Made by a program: the position numbers and the translations under genes. The notes beneath the pieces were generated by a model, which saw nothing but the letters and a program-made list of their open reading frames with translations, ran no database searches and was not told the DNA's origin. DNA of 38,884 nt, from contig JALTMP010000316.1 in the NCBI GenBank assembly GCA_027001645.1, positions 1 through 38,884 on the forward strand, in the 5' to 3' direction. This document shows positions 1 to 6,791 of this stretch, piece by piece (within the stretch, counting starts at the first letter, position 1; every line of letters begins with the position of its first letter). The stretch is from Candidatus Heimdallarchaeota archaeon. GTDB lineage: Archaea > Asgardarchaeota > Heimdallarchaeia > Heimdallarchaeales > JAJRWK01.

Positions 1-79
1 TTGCGTATAAAACTTAAAAAGGACGCTTCACATTTAGTCACGTAATTGGGGAAAATTACAGTAATAAGGTGCGGTAGTA

Positions 80-514
80 ATGACGACAGCTTCAAGCTTC
101 ACGTTAGCAAAAATGTGTATAATTGAGGAATCCCAGCCAATTGTTTTGCCAGAGGAATTCTTGAAAGCATTGCAGCCAGATGGGAAGAAATACGCGATCA
201 TGATCTTGGCTCCCAATACCAAGATCATTCGAATTATTCCAACTAATTCCCCTGAAGTGGCTAAGATAACCATCAACATCGGAAGGCTTTCTCCTGACTT
301 TTTACGAAGAATGGGGAGCATATTCATCCGGCTGGGAATAAAGACCCTATATTCAACCGGGTTATGTTTCACCCAAGAAAGCTGTAGTTATGAGGGGTAT
401 GTCGACTCAACAGAACTAGAGAACATCCCCCTAGAAGTTATCAAAGAAGAATTCTCCCAAATCGAAGGTGTCACTTCAGTTCAAATTGACATGCTAAAGG
501 TAGATGGAATATAG
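80..514 (+). CDS. Small ACT-like domain protein
   Basis: A 144-residue soluble protein. The first half contains an AbrB-like phrase (VLPEEFLKALQPDGKK) followed by a beta-rich stretch. The second half (about residues 75-144) alternates strand and helix, with G-I-K-T-L-Y-S-T-G-L-C-F and a final EGVTSVQIDML strand, in a pattern that resembles ACT regulatory domains. No catalytic motif is visible. The ATG is supported by an AAGGTG ribosome site eight bases upstream, and an AT-rich box ending in AAAAAGG lies at positions 7-22. The downstream gene seems to have its own promoter, so this looks monocistronic. A ligand-sensing or regulatory role is a guess; the ACT assignment is fold-level only. Confidence 0.6.
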   Translation: MTTASSFTLAKMCIIEESQPIVLPEEFLKALQPDGKKYAIMILAPNTKIIRIIPTNSPEVAKITINIGRLSPDFLRRMGSIFIRLGIKTLYSTGLCFTQESCSYEGYVDSTELENIPLEVIKEEFSQIEGVTSVQIDMLKVDGI

Positions 515-597
515 CTCAACAATGCGTCCTTCGCTAATTTTCCCCATCTCCTTCTTCTAGTCGCACCTTTTCGAAATTCCTTTCGCATTATTTGGAA

Positions 598-606
598 ATG
601 TTTATC
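598..606 (+). promoter_or_regulatory. Putative TATA box of the zinc-ribbon coiled-coil gene
   Basis: ATGTTTATCC lies about 30 bases before the ATG at 633. At the usual archaeal TATA-to-start distance, transcription would begin at or next to the start codon, so the mRNA is probably leaderless. Called by eye. Confidence 0.35.
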
Positions 607-632
607 CTTCTGTTTACCATCTAATCATTTGT

Positions 633-1424
633 ATGAGTCTTAAATGCCCCAGCTGCGAACGAGAAATCCAGAAAAATTGGCGCTTTTGCCGATTCTGTGG
701 AACACGGCTAGATCTTGCCCAAAACGAAGAATTCGAAACTACGCCGCCTAGCAGTATTCATGGCAATGACGCGATACTTGAAGAAAGCCCCGTTGCTAGT
801 GCCGAGAAAGAACCAGTTCAACCCGAACCACATAAGATCGATAGAGAAACTTACAAACGCATAATCCTCACAAGAGACAAAAGACGACGATTGGCATTAG
901 AAAAGAAAGAATTAGTTTCGCAAGTCGACGCACTCCTCGAACAAGTCAGAGCTGGTCTTCTCACCAAGGAGAGTGTCATGCCAGAAATTCAAAAAATCAA
1001 ACAGAGAAAAGAAGAGATCGAGAGACAAGAAAAAGAAATCGGGGAACTTCCTGAAGAGCTACCTATAGAAAAAATCCTAGATGAAGAGGGGCGAATTAGA
1101 GATAAGCTGAGAAAACTTGACATGTTGAAAAAGGACGATAGCGTTTCCAAAGAAACAATCGCAGAAACCAAACGAGAGTTGCAAGCCGAGTTAGATACTA
1201 TTCGCATGCAAAAACATCTGGAACAGGCAGAGCTTAAGAAATGGCTTGCTGATTTAAAGCAAGAAATATCTGAGAAGCGAAAAGAGCTTGAAAAGCTATA
1301 CGTGAACCTCCAATTGGGCGAGCTTAGCAAAGAAAAATATGAAGAGTTGAAAAAACAATTCACAAAAGATCTTGAAGGTCTTGCTGATCTTATACGGTAC
1401 CTCGAAGGTCTTTTGAAAAGATAA
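633..1424 (+). CDS. Zinc-ribbon protein with long coiled coil
   Basis: A 263-residue protein that opens with a short zinc ribbon (CPSC at about residues 5-8, CRFCG at about 20-24). A Pro/Glu-rich linker follows. From about residue 75 to the end there is an almost unbroken charged helix rich in Lys, Glu, Arg and Leu heptads. No membrane segment or enzymatic motif is present. The architecture (zinc ribbon plus coiled coil) suggests a scaffold or oligomerising adaptor, but the partner is unknown. A U-rich stretch follows the gene. The minus-strand ORF at 989-1363 is a shadow of the Lys/Glu-rich coding sequence. Confidence 0.8.
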   Translation: MSLKCPSCEREIQKNWRFCRFCGTRLDLAQNEEFETTPPSSIHGNDAILEESPVASAEKEPVQPEPHKIDRETYKRIILTRDKRRRLALEKKELVSQVDALLEQVRAGLLTKESVMPEIQKIKQRKEEIERQEKEIGELPEELPIEKILDEEGRIRDKLRKLDMLKKDDSVSKETIAETKRELQAELDTIRMQKHLEQAELKKWLADLKQEISEKRKELEKLYVNLQLGELSKEKYEELKKQFTKDLEGLADLIRYLEGLLKR

Positions 1425-1453
1425 CAGCTGGCTCAAAAAGCAAGAACACAGTT

Positions 1454-1477
1454 GGTTTTTTCACTTTTTCACTTTCA
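1454..1477 (+). terminator. U-rich termination tract after the coiled-coil gene
   Basis: Two or three T runs (GGTTTTTTCACTTTTTCACTTTC) begin about 30 bases after the stop codon, with no strong hairpin. This fits the U-tract type of archaeal termination. Confidence 0.4.
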
Positions 1478-1490
1478 ATTAACCCTCTGC

Positions 1491-1503
1491 TTTATTTAAA
1501 AGG
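1491..1503 (+). promoter_or_regulatory. TATA box for the 113-residue protein gene
   Basis: TTTATTTAAAAGG is centred about 27 bases before the ATG at 1524. This predicts a leaderless transcript and agrees with the absence of a Shine-Dalgarno sequence there. Confidence 0.5.
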
Positions 1504-1523
1504 AGCGCCTTAACATAATACAC

Positions 1524-1865
1524 ATGATGGCTGTTAGCCTAGCTTTAAGCCGTGAGAAACACCGCACCCATCTTCCCATTTCAGAACTCATCCTATTACT
1601 TCTTGGAGTGTCTCAGCAAGCTTTATCTCCCCCTGATTTGCGGATGCTAATCTATACACTCCTATTAAACGAAGGAATTACGGCTCCATCAGATGATGCC
1701 CTTAATGCTTTCATTTCAAAATTATACAAAAGCGGACATCTCAAAACAACAAATGGCCACAAAATAACTCTTACTGAAAGCGGTAAATTAGAATATGCAA
1801 AGCTATTGGAATTTCTATCATTAGAGGACTTAGATGCCTTATCCTCTATTACAAGAATCGTGTGA
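1524..1865 (+). CDS. Small winged-helix-like protein
   Basis: A 113-residue, mostly helical protein. The last half (SGHLKTTNGHKITLTESGKLEYAKLL) looks like the wing and following helix of a winged-helix DNA-binding domain, in which a short beta hairpin precedes the common 'LTxxGK' turn. A helical region with an S-P-P-D-L-R-M-L-I-Y phrase precedes it. No metal site is visible. Translation can start at 1524 or at the next codon, since the sequence is ATGATG, and the promoter spacing points to a leaderless start. It is probably a transcription regulator, but its target is unknown; the MBL/cofDC cluster begins 57 bases downstream. Confidence 0.6.
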   Translation: MMAVSLALSREKHRTHLPISELILLLLGVSQQALSPPDLRMLIYTLLLNEGITAPSDDALNAFISKLYKSGHLKTTNGHKITLTESGKLEYAKLLEFLSLEDLDALSSITRIV

Positions 1866-1922
1866 TCGTGCAAGTTACAATACCGTTTTTTTACCCGCAA
1901 CACACAAAACACCCAAAAATAA

Positions 1923-2882
1923 TTGTTGAATGTGAGTTACGAGTTATTCCCTGGAGTATATCGCGTTCAATATGGGATAAGCGATTATGGTGCAAATATT
2001 GGAGGGTACTTCATCGTTGACCGTTCAATTGCCTTGATTGACGCTGGATTGCATGAACGCTCCTTAGATGTTGCGACAAAATTCCTCGAAGAAGATATTG
2101 GACGATCTCCAAGTGAAGTCGAATTCATATTTCTTACTCACGCCCACCCCGAGCAAATAATGGGACTTCACAAAGCTAAGGACTATTTTCCAAATGCAAC
2201 TATTCTTGCCCACGAATCGCTTGCCCCAAAATTAGCTAAGCCCCGGCGCTTTTTGAAAAATGAAGCATTTTTTCTCTCAGGGTTAGAACTCAAAGAATTA
2301 CACAAGCTAGCCAATAAGGTTCCTCGGTTGCTAGAAGTTGAAGGAATAAAAGGAACAAAGAAAATCCCTCTGGGAGGAAGAAGCATATTACCCGTAACTG
2401 TTCATGGTCATTCTATAGGACATACGATGTACTTCGAATCCTCTTCCAAAGTTCTATTCATTGGCGATGCTCTAAATGCCACCGCAAATGACCCTCTTGG
2501 AATAATAATCGACGCATCGGGCACAATCAAGGACGTAGAAAAAACTCTTGATTTCTTTTCCAAAGCATCCTATCATGCCCTATGCCCTGCTGGTGATGAG
2601 CCAAACCTATCTCAAGCAAAAGCGTGGGCTATTCAAGTAAGAGACTCATTTCAAAATATCTTCATAAAGGGCACTGTTGCTATAATCAAGGATGGATACG
2701 ATAATCTTGAAGACATTAGAATCCAGTTTGAAGATCGATTTGGACCAGGTCATTCTGGTGCTCAAGGAAAAGAATTACTTTCCCTCACCTTAGCAAGAAT
2801 ACTCGAGCACTTAGTTTCTTCCAAGTTGATCATTCGCAACGGCAACTCTTGGGAAGATTACGTTTTTAGAGTGAATCAATGA
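1923..2882 (+). CDS. Metallo-beta-lactamase-fold protein with degenerate metal site
   Basis: A 319-residue protein with the order of an MBL-fold hydrolase: an N-terminal beta domain, the THAHPEQ loop (residues 72-78), VHGHSIGH (about 160-167), FIGDA (D182) and a C-terminal winged-helix-like tail. The canonical HxHxDH is H73-A-H75-P-E77-Q78 here, so Asp becomes Glu and the last His becomes Gln. The late metal-binding His is absent (CPAGDEP instead of a PGHG-type loop). H73, H75, H163 and D182 remain. Metal binding may be altered or reduced to one ion. The start is TTG (TTG-TTG-AAT-GTG), with no better in-frame start. cofD follows after 37 bases, so the product may have an F420-linked role, although that link is only positional. 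Confidence 0.8.
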   Translation: MLNVSYELFPGVYRVQYGISDYGANIGGYFIVDRSIALIDAGLHERSLDVATKFLEEDIGRSPSEVEFIFLTHAHPEQIMGLHKAKDYFPNATILAHESLAPKLAKPRRFLKNEAFFLSGLELKELHKLANKVPRLLEVEGIKGTKKIPLGGRSILPVTVHGHSIGHTMYFESSSKVLFIGDALNATANDPLGIIIDASGTIKDVEKTLDFFSKASYHALCPAGDEPNLSQAKAWAIQVRDSFQNIFIKGTVAIIKDGYDNLEDIRIQFEDRFGPGHSGAQGKELLSLTLARILEHLVSSKLIIRNGNSWEDYVFRVNQ

Positions 2883-2919
2883 ATACCGTCTTTTACCGTA
2901 ACCTTGGTGAAAGGACATC

Positions 2920-3864
2920 ATGAAAGCAGTTTTCTTTTCCGGAGGAACCGGAACCCCGAAATTATTGTTAGGAGTCAGAGAAATCCTTTCGGATCGTGAA
3001 TTAGCTATCATCACGAACCCTGGAGACGATTTGGAGTGGAATGGATTATTGGTTTGTCCCGATTTGGATACTGTCCTCTATTTGTTCTCAGACAAATTAG
3101 ATCTCACGAAATTCTGGGGGTTGAAGGATGAGACATTTAATGCGCTGGCTACTCTAAAGTCTCTAGACGCCGAAATGCCTTGGTTTAATATTGGTGATAA
3201 AGACCTTGGGTTACACGTGTGGCGTACCTATCAACTGCGAAATGGCAACACCTTGACTGAAGTAACGATTAAGCTTCTTGAAGCTTGGAACATCAAGAGT
3301 GTCATTGTTCCCCCAACCAATGGAACGCTGAGAACCAAAATCATATTGGACAACAACGAGAAAATAGGATTTCAAGAATTCTGGGTTAAAAATAAGGGAC
3401 TACTTGAAATAAAAGACGTTATCTTTGAAGCGAAAGATGCTATCATCTCAACAGAAGCAAAACGCATATTGGAAATGGATTGTCCTATAATCATTGGTCC
3501 ATCGAACCCAGTTAGCAGTATCGGGCCGATCTTAGCAGTAGACCCTATTCGTAAGATTCTCCAATCAAAGAGGGAATCCGTATTCGCTGTCTCTCCGTTT
3601 ATCGGTCAGCAAGCCTTTTCCGGTCCCGCGGCGAAAATGATGAAAGCAAAAGGATTTGAGCCGAGTTCTGCAGGATTGGCAGCCATGTACTCAGATATTA
3701 TTGGAACCTTGGTAATTCACACAAAAGACAGCTCGCAAATTCCAGAGATAAAAAAGGAGGGGGTGAGTGTAATTTCAACAGATACTTATCTGTCCACTCA
3801 GAAGCAACGAGTGAAACTTGCGACTCTTATTCTGAAAAAATCCGGAGTGCTCGAGAACCGATGA
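2920..3864 (+). CDS. cofD: 2-phospho-L-lactate transferase (F420 biosynthesis)
   Basis: CofD joins the activated lactyl (or phosphoenolpyruvyl) phosphate moiety to the deazaflavin Fo, giving F420-0 or its dehydro form. The 314 residues match the family in length and motifs: SGGTGTPKLL at the N-terminus for nucleotide binding, NPGDDLEWNG (usually NTGDD), CPDLDTVLY, GPSNPVSSIGPIL in the middle and AVSPFIGQQAFSGPAAKMM toward the end. A GGTGA ribosome site lies nine bases before the ATG. The stop codon overlaps the start of cofC (ATGA), so the two are co-translated. The window therefore comes from an F420-using archaeon. No cofE or Fo synthase is nearby. Confidence 0.95.
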   Translation: MKAVFFSGGTGTPKLLLGVREILSDRELAIITNPGDDLEWNGLLVCPDLDTVLYLFSDKLDLTKFWGLKDETFNALATLKSLDAEMPWFNIGDKDLGLHVWRTYQLRNGNTLTEVTIKLLEAWNIKSVIVPPTNGTLRTKIILDNNEKIGFQEFWVKNKGLLEIKDVIFEAKDAIISTEAKRILEMDCPIIIGPSNPVSSIGPILAVDPIRKILQSKRESVFAVSPFIGQQAFSGPAAKMMKAKGFEPSSAGLAAMYSDIIGTLVIHTKDSSQIPEIKKEGVSVISTDTYLSTQKQRVKLATLILKKSGVLENR

Positions 3865-4466
3865 CCATCAACATTGTTATTCCGTTTAAGCCCTTCCCCC
3901 AAGGAAAAACTAGACTTGCAAGCAATGGCATTAATTCAGAAGAAATCATCCTTCTTCAAAAGCGTCTCTTGCAGAAAAACGTTCAAATCGTTTCAGAAGC
4001 AATTCCCTCTGCTTCAATTCATATCTTGACAACAGACCGTTCATTAGCAGAGAAATACATGCCATCCTCAACGATGCATCGTCTTGTCATGTCTGATCGT
4101 TATCCTCAAGAAACACTGGGCAAACAGCTTGAAGCCTTCCTACAAACTAAGACGTGGGAAAACGCAATAGTCCTTGTAAGCGATCTTTCAAATTTGTTAG
4201 CCAGAACAATCAAAGCAGTTTATTCTTTACTTTCAATTTATGATGGTGTAGTTGTGCCAACTGCTGATCAAGGAACAGGAATTCTTGGCTTGAGAAAAAA
4301 GGGCTTCTTGCATCTCGATCATTTCGGAAATAAAAGTGCCGGGAGGTTTGTATCCAAATGGGAGGATGAGAATTTTCTCGTTGCCGAATTCCACCAAATA
4401 CCTGTTTTGCTCGATATCGACAATCTCGCAGATTTGAACCATGCCAAGGAAAAAGGATACTTATAA
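3861..4466 (+). CDS. cofC: 2-phospho-L-lactate guanylyltransferase (F420 biosynthesis)
   Basis: CofC activates 2-phospholactate (or phosphoenolpyruvate) with a nucleoside triphosphate, and the activated product is consumed by CofD encoded just upstream. The 201-residue protein begins with IVIPFKPFPQGKTRLA, the nucleotide-binding signature of the family, and has VLVSDLSNLLA at the position of the usual SDLPLL metal-binding loop. GTGILGLRKKGF and the DIDNLADL stretch near the C-terminus also fit. Its ATG overlaps the cofD stop by four bases. The SDLS variant of SDLP is a small divergence. Substrate (phospholactate or PEP) cannot be decided from sequence by eye. Confidence 0.92.
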   Translation: MTINIVIPFKPFPQGKTRLASNGINSEEIILLQKRLLQKNVQIVSEAIPSASIHILTTDRSLAEKYMPSSTMHRLVMSDRYPQETLGKQLEAFLQTKTWENAIVLVSDLSNLLARTIKAVYSLLSIYDGVVVPTADQGTGILGLRKKGFLHLDHFGNKSAGRFVSKWEDENFLVAEFHQIPVLLDIDNLADLNHAKEKGYL

Positions 4467-4538
4467 TTCGGGTCTTCTAGCGCGTGATTCATGTAGCATA
4501 TTACGCATATAATATCAGAATAATCCTTAACACAAAAG

Positions 4539-4547
4539 AATTTAATC
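4539..4547 (+). promoter_or_regulatory. Putative TATA box of the Zn-ribbon/AK6 operon
   Basis: GAATTTAATCC is centred about 29 bases before the ATG at 4572. This favours that ATG, with a leaderless mRNA, over the upstream TTG used by the ORF track. Confidence 0.35.
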
Positions 4548-4571
4548 CAAAAAAACAAAATAGGATTGTTT

Positions 4572-4919
4572 ATGTCTGATGAGTCCATATTGGGTGTCAA
4601 TGTCTGTGGAAGGTGCAACACGATCATATCTGATCTTTGGAACGCTGTAAAGTCAGGATGCCCCGATTGTGGTGCTCATGTTTTTAAAATGATAAGTAAA
4701 AATGCTTTACCAACAACTGAATATTCGAATAGCAATAACTCAGACATGAATTCCTTAACATTTGATGAAATCACATCTATAAAAATCGAAGAAGACGGTG
4801 TGATCAGTATTGATTTGAACAGACTTTTTGAAAGACACGACCCTGAAACTATTATCATCCAGGATTCTAATGGAGAATACCACATTCCTCTGGACTTGCT
4901 CCGGAGGCCCCAGAAATGA
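4572..4919 (+). CDS. OapC/DUF2072-like Zn-ribbon protein
   Basis: A small protein (115 residues from the preferred ATG) with an N-terminal zinc ribbon: CGRC at about residues 12-15, then SGCPDCGAHVFKMI. This C-x2-C ... GCPxCGxxxF pattern is typical of the archaeal Zn-ribbon family once called DUF2072. The rest is acidic, with a short C-terminal beta region (GVISIDLNRLFERHDPETIIIQDSNGEYHIPLDLL). The ORF track starts at a TTG two codons earlier, but the ATG fits the promoter distance better. The stop overlaps the next gene's ATG by four bases, so it is translationally coupled to the AK6/Fap7-type kinase. Family placement is moderate and its function is unknown. Confidence 0.75.
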   Translation: MSDESILGVNVCGRCNTIISDLWNAVKSGCPDCGAHVFKMISKNALPTTEYSNSNNSDMNSLTFDEITSIKIEEDGVISIDLNRLFERHDPETIIIQDSNGEYHIPLDLLRRPQK

Positions 4920-5410
4920 GAATTGGAATCACTGGAACCCCCGGAACGGGAAAAACAACAATTGCTTCAATCCTCTCAAAAAGCTATAATGTACCCGTTA
5001 TTTCGCTAAGTCACTTCGTTCTTGAAAATAAGTTATGGGAAGATCATGATAAAGAAAGAGATTCTTATGTTATCGATGAAGAAAGGCTCATTACGGAATT
5101 AGAAGAATGGATACAGCACAATCCTAAAGGCTACATAATTGAAGGTCATGTTCTCGATTTGTTGCCTGCCCATTGGTTTGATGTCGTAATTGTAGTTCGA
5201 ACTTCTCCTAGGATCTTAATCCAAAGGCTAAAACAGCGAGGGTACTCCAGTCGCAAAATTGATGAAAACATGGAGGCCGAAATCATGGAAGTTTGTCTTA
5301 CTGATGCAATGCATCAGTTTGGACCAGAAAAGGTCTTATCCATTCAAAACGATGATAATCTGGATAAAACAATTAGTGAAATACAAAATCGATTGAAAGG
5401 ATTGAAATAA
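4916..5410 (+). CDS. AK6/Fap7-type adenylate kinase
   Basis: A 164-residue P-loop kinase of the AK6 (hCINAP/Fap7) family, which in eukaryotes and archaea acts in late small-subunit ribosome maturation and has adenylate kinase/ATPase activity. GTPGTGKTT is the P loop (residues 7-15). YIIEGHVLDLLP is the NMP-side loop, and RGYSSRKIDENMEAEIMEVCLTDA is the family's lid and ENxEAE signature. It lacks the large lid of bacterial adenylate kinases, as expected. It overlaps the preceding Zn-ribbon gene by four bases and is one base from the next gene, so the three form one operon. Confidence 0.9.
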   Translation: MRIGITGTPGTGKTTIASILSKSYNVPVISLSHFVLENKLWEDHDKERDSYVIDEERLITELEEWIQHNPKGYIIEGHVLDLLPAHWFDVVIVVRTSPRILIQRLKQRGYSSRKIDENMEAEIMEVCLTDAMHQFGPEKVLSIQNDDNLDKTISEIQNRLKGLK

Positions 5411-5411
5411 A

Positions 5412-5825
5412 ATGCACCAAGACTTAGTATCTTGTAACTTTAAATCATGCTTCCAATGTTGCTTGGAAACCAGAATGCCCTTGCTTGAAGAAGATATTCA
5501 ACGTATTGAAAGCGCAGGATTTTCTATCGAGCTCTTCGGAGAAAACGATAACGGTTTCATAGTTCTGAAAAACAAAGATGGCTCATGTGTTTTTCTCGAA
5601 AATGGAAAATGCAAAATCTATCCGCTTCGCCCGGTTGGGTGCAAGCTATATCCTTTGGTTTACGATATTGATCAGAATAGGGTCATCATTGATAATGAAT
5701 GTCCAAATAAGGGGGCCTTCGAAGAATATCTTACAAATGACGGAATAATTGAAACCTTAATCGAAACGGTTGATAAACTGATATTCGAACGAAATGCTAG
5801 GATATTAGAAAACCAAACCACATAG
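5412..5825 (+). CDS. YkgJ-type cysteine-cluster protein
   Basis: A 137-residue protein of the CxxxCxxCC (YkgJ, zinc/iron-chelating) family. The N-terminal cluster is C-N-F-K-S-C-F-Q-C-C (residues 8-17). The second part, CVFLENGKCKIYPLRPVGCKLYPLVYD, carries the family's C-I-Y-x-x-R-P-x-x-C pattern. A late Cys (ECPNKG) completes the set. These proteins are thought to bind a metal ion or Fe-S cluster, and the biochemical role is generally undefined. It starts one base after the kinase stop and is the last gene of this operon. The Nudix gene on the other strand converges on it, only six bases away. Confidence 0.85.
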   Translation: MHQDLVSCNFKSCFQCCLETRMPLLEEDIQRIESAGFSIELFGENDNGFIVLKNKDGSCVFLENGKCKIYPLRPVGCKLYPLVYDIDQNRVIIDNECPNKGAFEEYLTNDGIIETLIETVDKLIFERNARILENQTT

Positions 5826-5831
5826 GCGTGT

Positions 5832-6428
5832 TTATGGAGGAATACAATCTTCAATAAAGAAGAATCGATAATTGAGTTCATCCGTTACCTTAGAATTCAT
5901 CATTTTCAAACCCTTTCTTCTAAGAGCCATTTTGGACATCCTAATGTACAAATCAGAAACCCCCATATCTTCTAGTTTCTGAATTTCTTGAAATCTTACT
6001 TCGAGAATTTCTTCATTGTCCGGGCTAAGCTCTCCTCCTACATAATCCGATGCCAAGAAAATGGAAAGTCCAGAATGATGATAGGGGTCTGTGGGAAAAA
6101 TCGATGGACCCGCCCAGTTACTTATCCCAACAATGGCAAATGGCTCGATTTCTGCACCTGTTTCCTCCAAAACTTCCCGTTTTACCCCGTCGATTAAGGA
6201 TTCGTTTCGTTCAAGCAATCCGCCCGGAAAAGACCAAATAAGTGAGTTTCTTCTATATTGCTTGACAAGAAGAACTCGGTCAGAATCTAAAACTACAGCA
6301 AAGGTCGCAATACGATGAACATAATAGCGCTCTACAAATTCTTTATGTCCAAAAGGAGTTTTCTGAAGGATTTCTTCACCCTGTTTTTTTTCCACTTTAT
6401 TTTCTTGGTTTCTGCTTTTCAAATGCAC
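5832..6428 (-). CDS. Nudix hydrolase, ADP-ribose pyrophosphatase-like
   Basis: A 198-residue Nudix protein. The Nudix box is complete: G-L-L-E-R-N-E-S-L-I-D-G-V-K-R-E-V-L-E-E-T-G-A, matching GX5EX7REUXEEXGU. An N-terminal strand region (VDSDRVLLVKQYRRNSLIWSFPGG) resembles ADP-ribose or nucleotide-sugar pyrophosphatases. The C-terminal region has SPDNEEILEVRFQEIQKLEDMGV, typical of the same branch. The start is GTG (CAC on the plus strand) and no early in-frame ATG exists. An AT-rich box at 6451-6467 lies about 30 bases upstream. Substrate is undetermined. Confidence 0.88.
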   Translation of the reverse strand: MHLKSRNQENKVEKKQGEEILQKTPFGHKEFVERYYVHRIATFAVVLDSDRVLLVKQYRRNSLIWSFPGGLLERNESLIDGVKREVLEETGAEIEPFAIVGISNWAGPSIFPTDPYHHSGLSIFLASDYVGGELSPDNEEILEVRFQEIQKLEDMGVSDLYIRMSKMALRRKGLKMMNSKVTDELNYRFFFIEDCIPP

Positions 6429-6791
6429 TTCGCCCAGACGGGAGACGAGACATTTAAAATAAAAATCTATGCTCTATGAAATCAAAGTAGCCTTTGAGAA
6501 CTTTTGTTCTTGTATTAGCATGAACTGTTGAAAAGAACACATTCCACATTAGTTGCTAAAACTCGCATTAGAGTTGTAACACTAATCGTTTAGGAAAATA
6601 ATAATTTTTTTCCGAATTTTATTCAAATATTTTGCTCAATTTTTCCTAGGTGACTTAACTCGAAGTTAACAGACTAGATACTAATCACACTTACGAAGGA
6701 ATTTAAAGGGTGTACGAATACACCATAATTCGTAAGGGCTCGTGAAGTTTAAACTTGGGAGTCAAATTTCCGACAATAGAGGTCAATTCAA
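6429..6791. other. 363-base divergent intergenic region
   Basis: This is the only stretch over 300 bases without a gene. On the minus side it holds the Nudix promoter (an AT-rich box at 6451-6467). On the plus side it holds the likely topoisomerase VI promoter and a nested palindrome at 6690-6736. The middle (about 6480-6685) is AT-rich, with no ORF, tRNA-like fold or repeat that I can support. Confidence 0.6.
6690..6736 (+). promoter_or_regulatory. Nested palindrome and TATA box before the topoisomerase VI operon
   Basis: CTTACGAA (6690-6697) pairs with TTCGTAAG (6729-6736). Inside it GGTGTA-CGAA-TACACC (6709-6724) forms a second perfect hairpin. A third copy, TACGAAT (6713-6719), could instead pair with ATTCGTA (6728-6734). 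The TATA-like ATTTAAAGGG (6701-6710) sits between the outer arm and the inner hairpin, so transcription may start near 6730. The DNA could be an operator with three TACGAA half-sites, or the RNA leader could switch between two folds. Both readings are inference. Confidence 0.45.
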
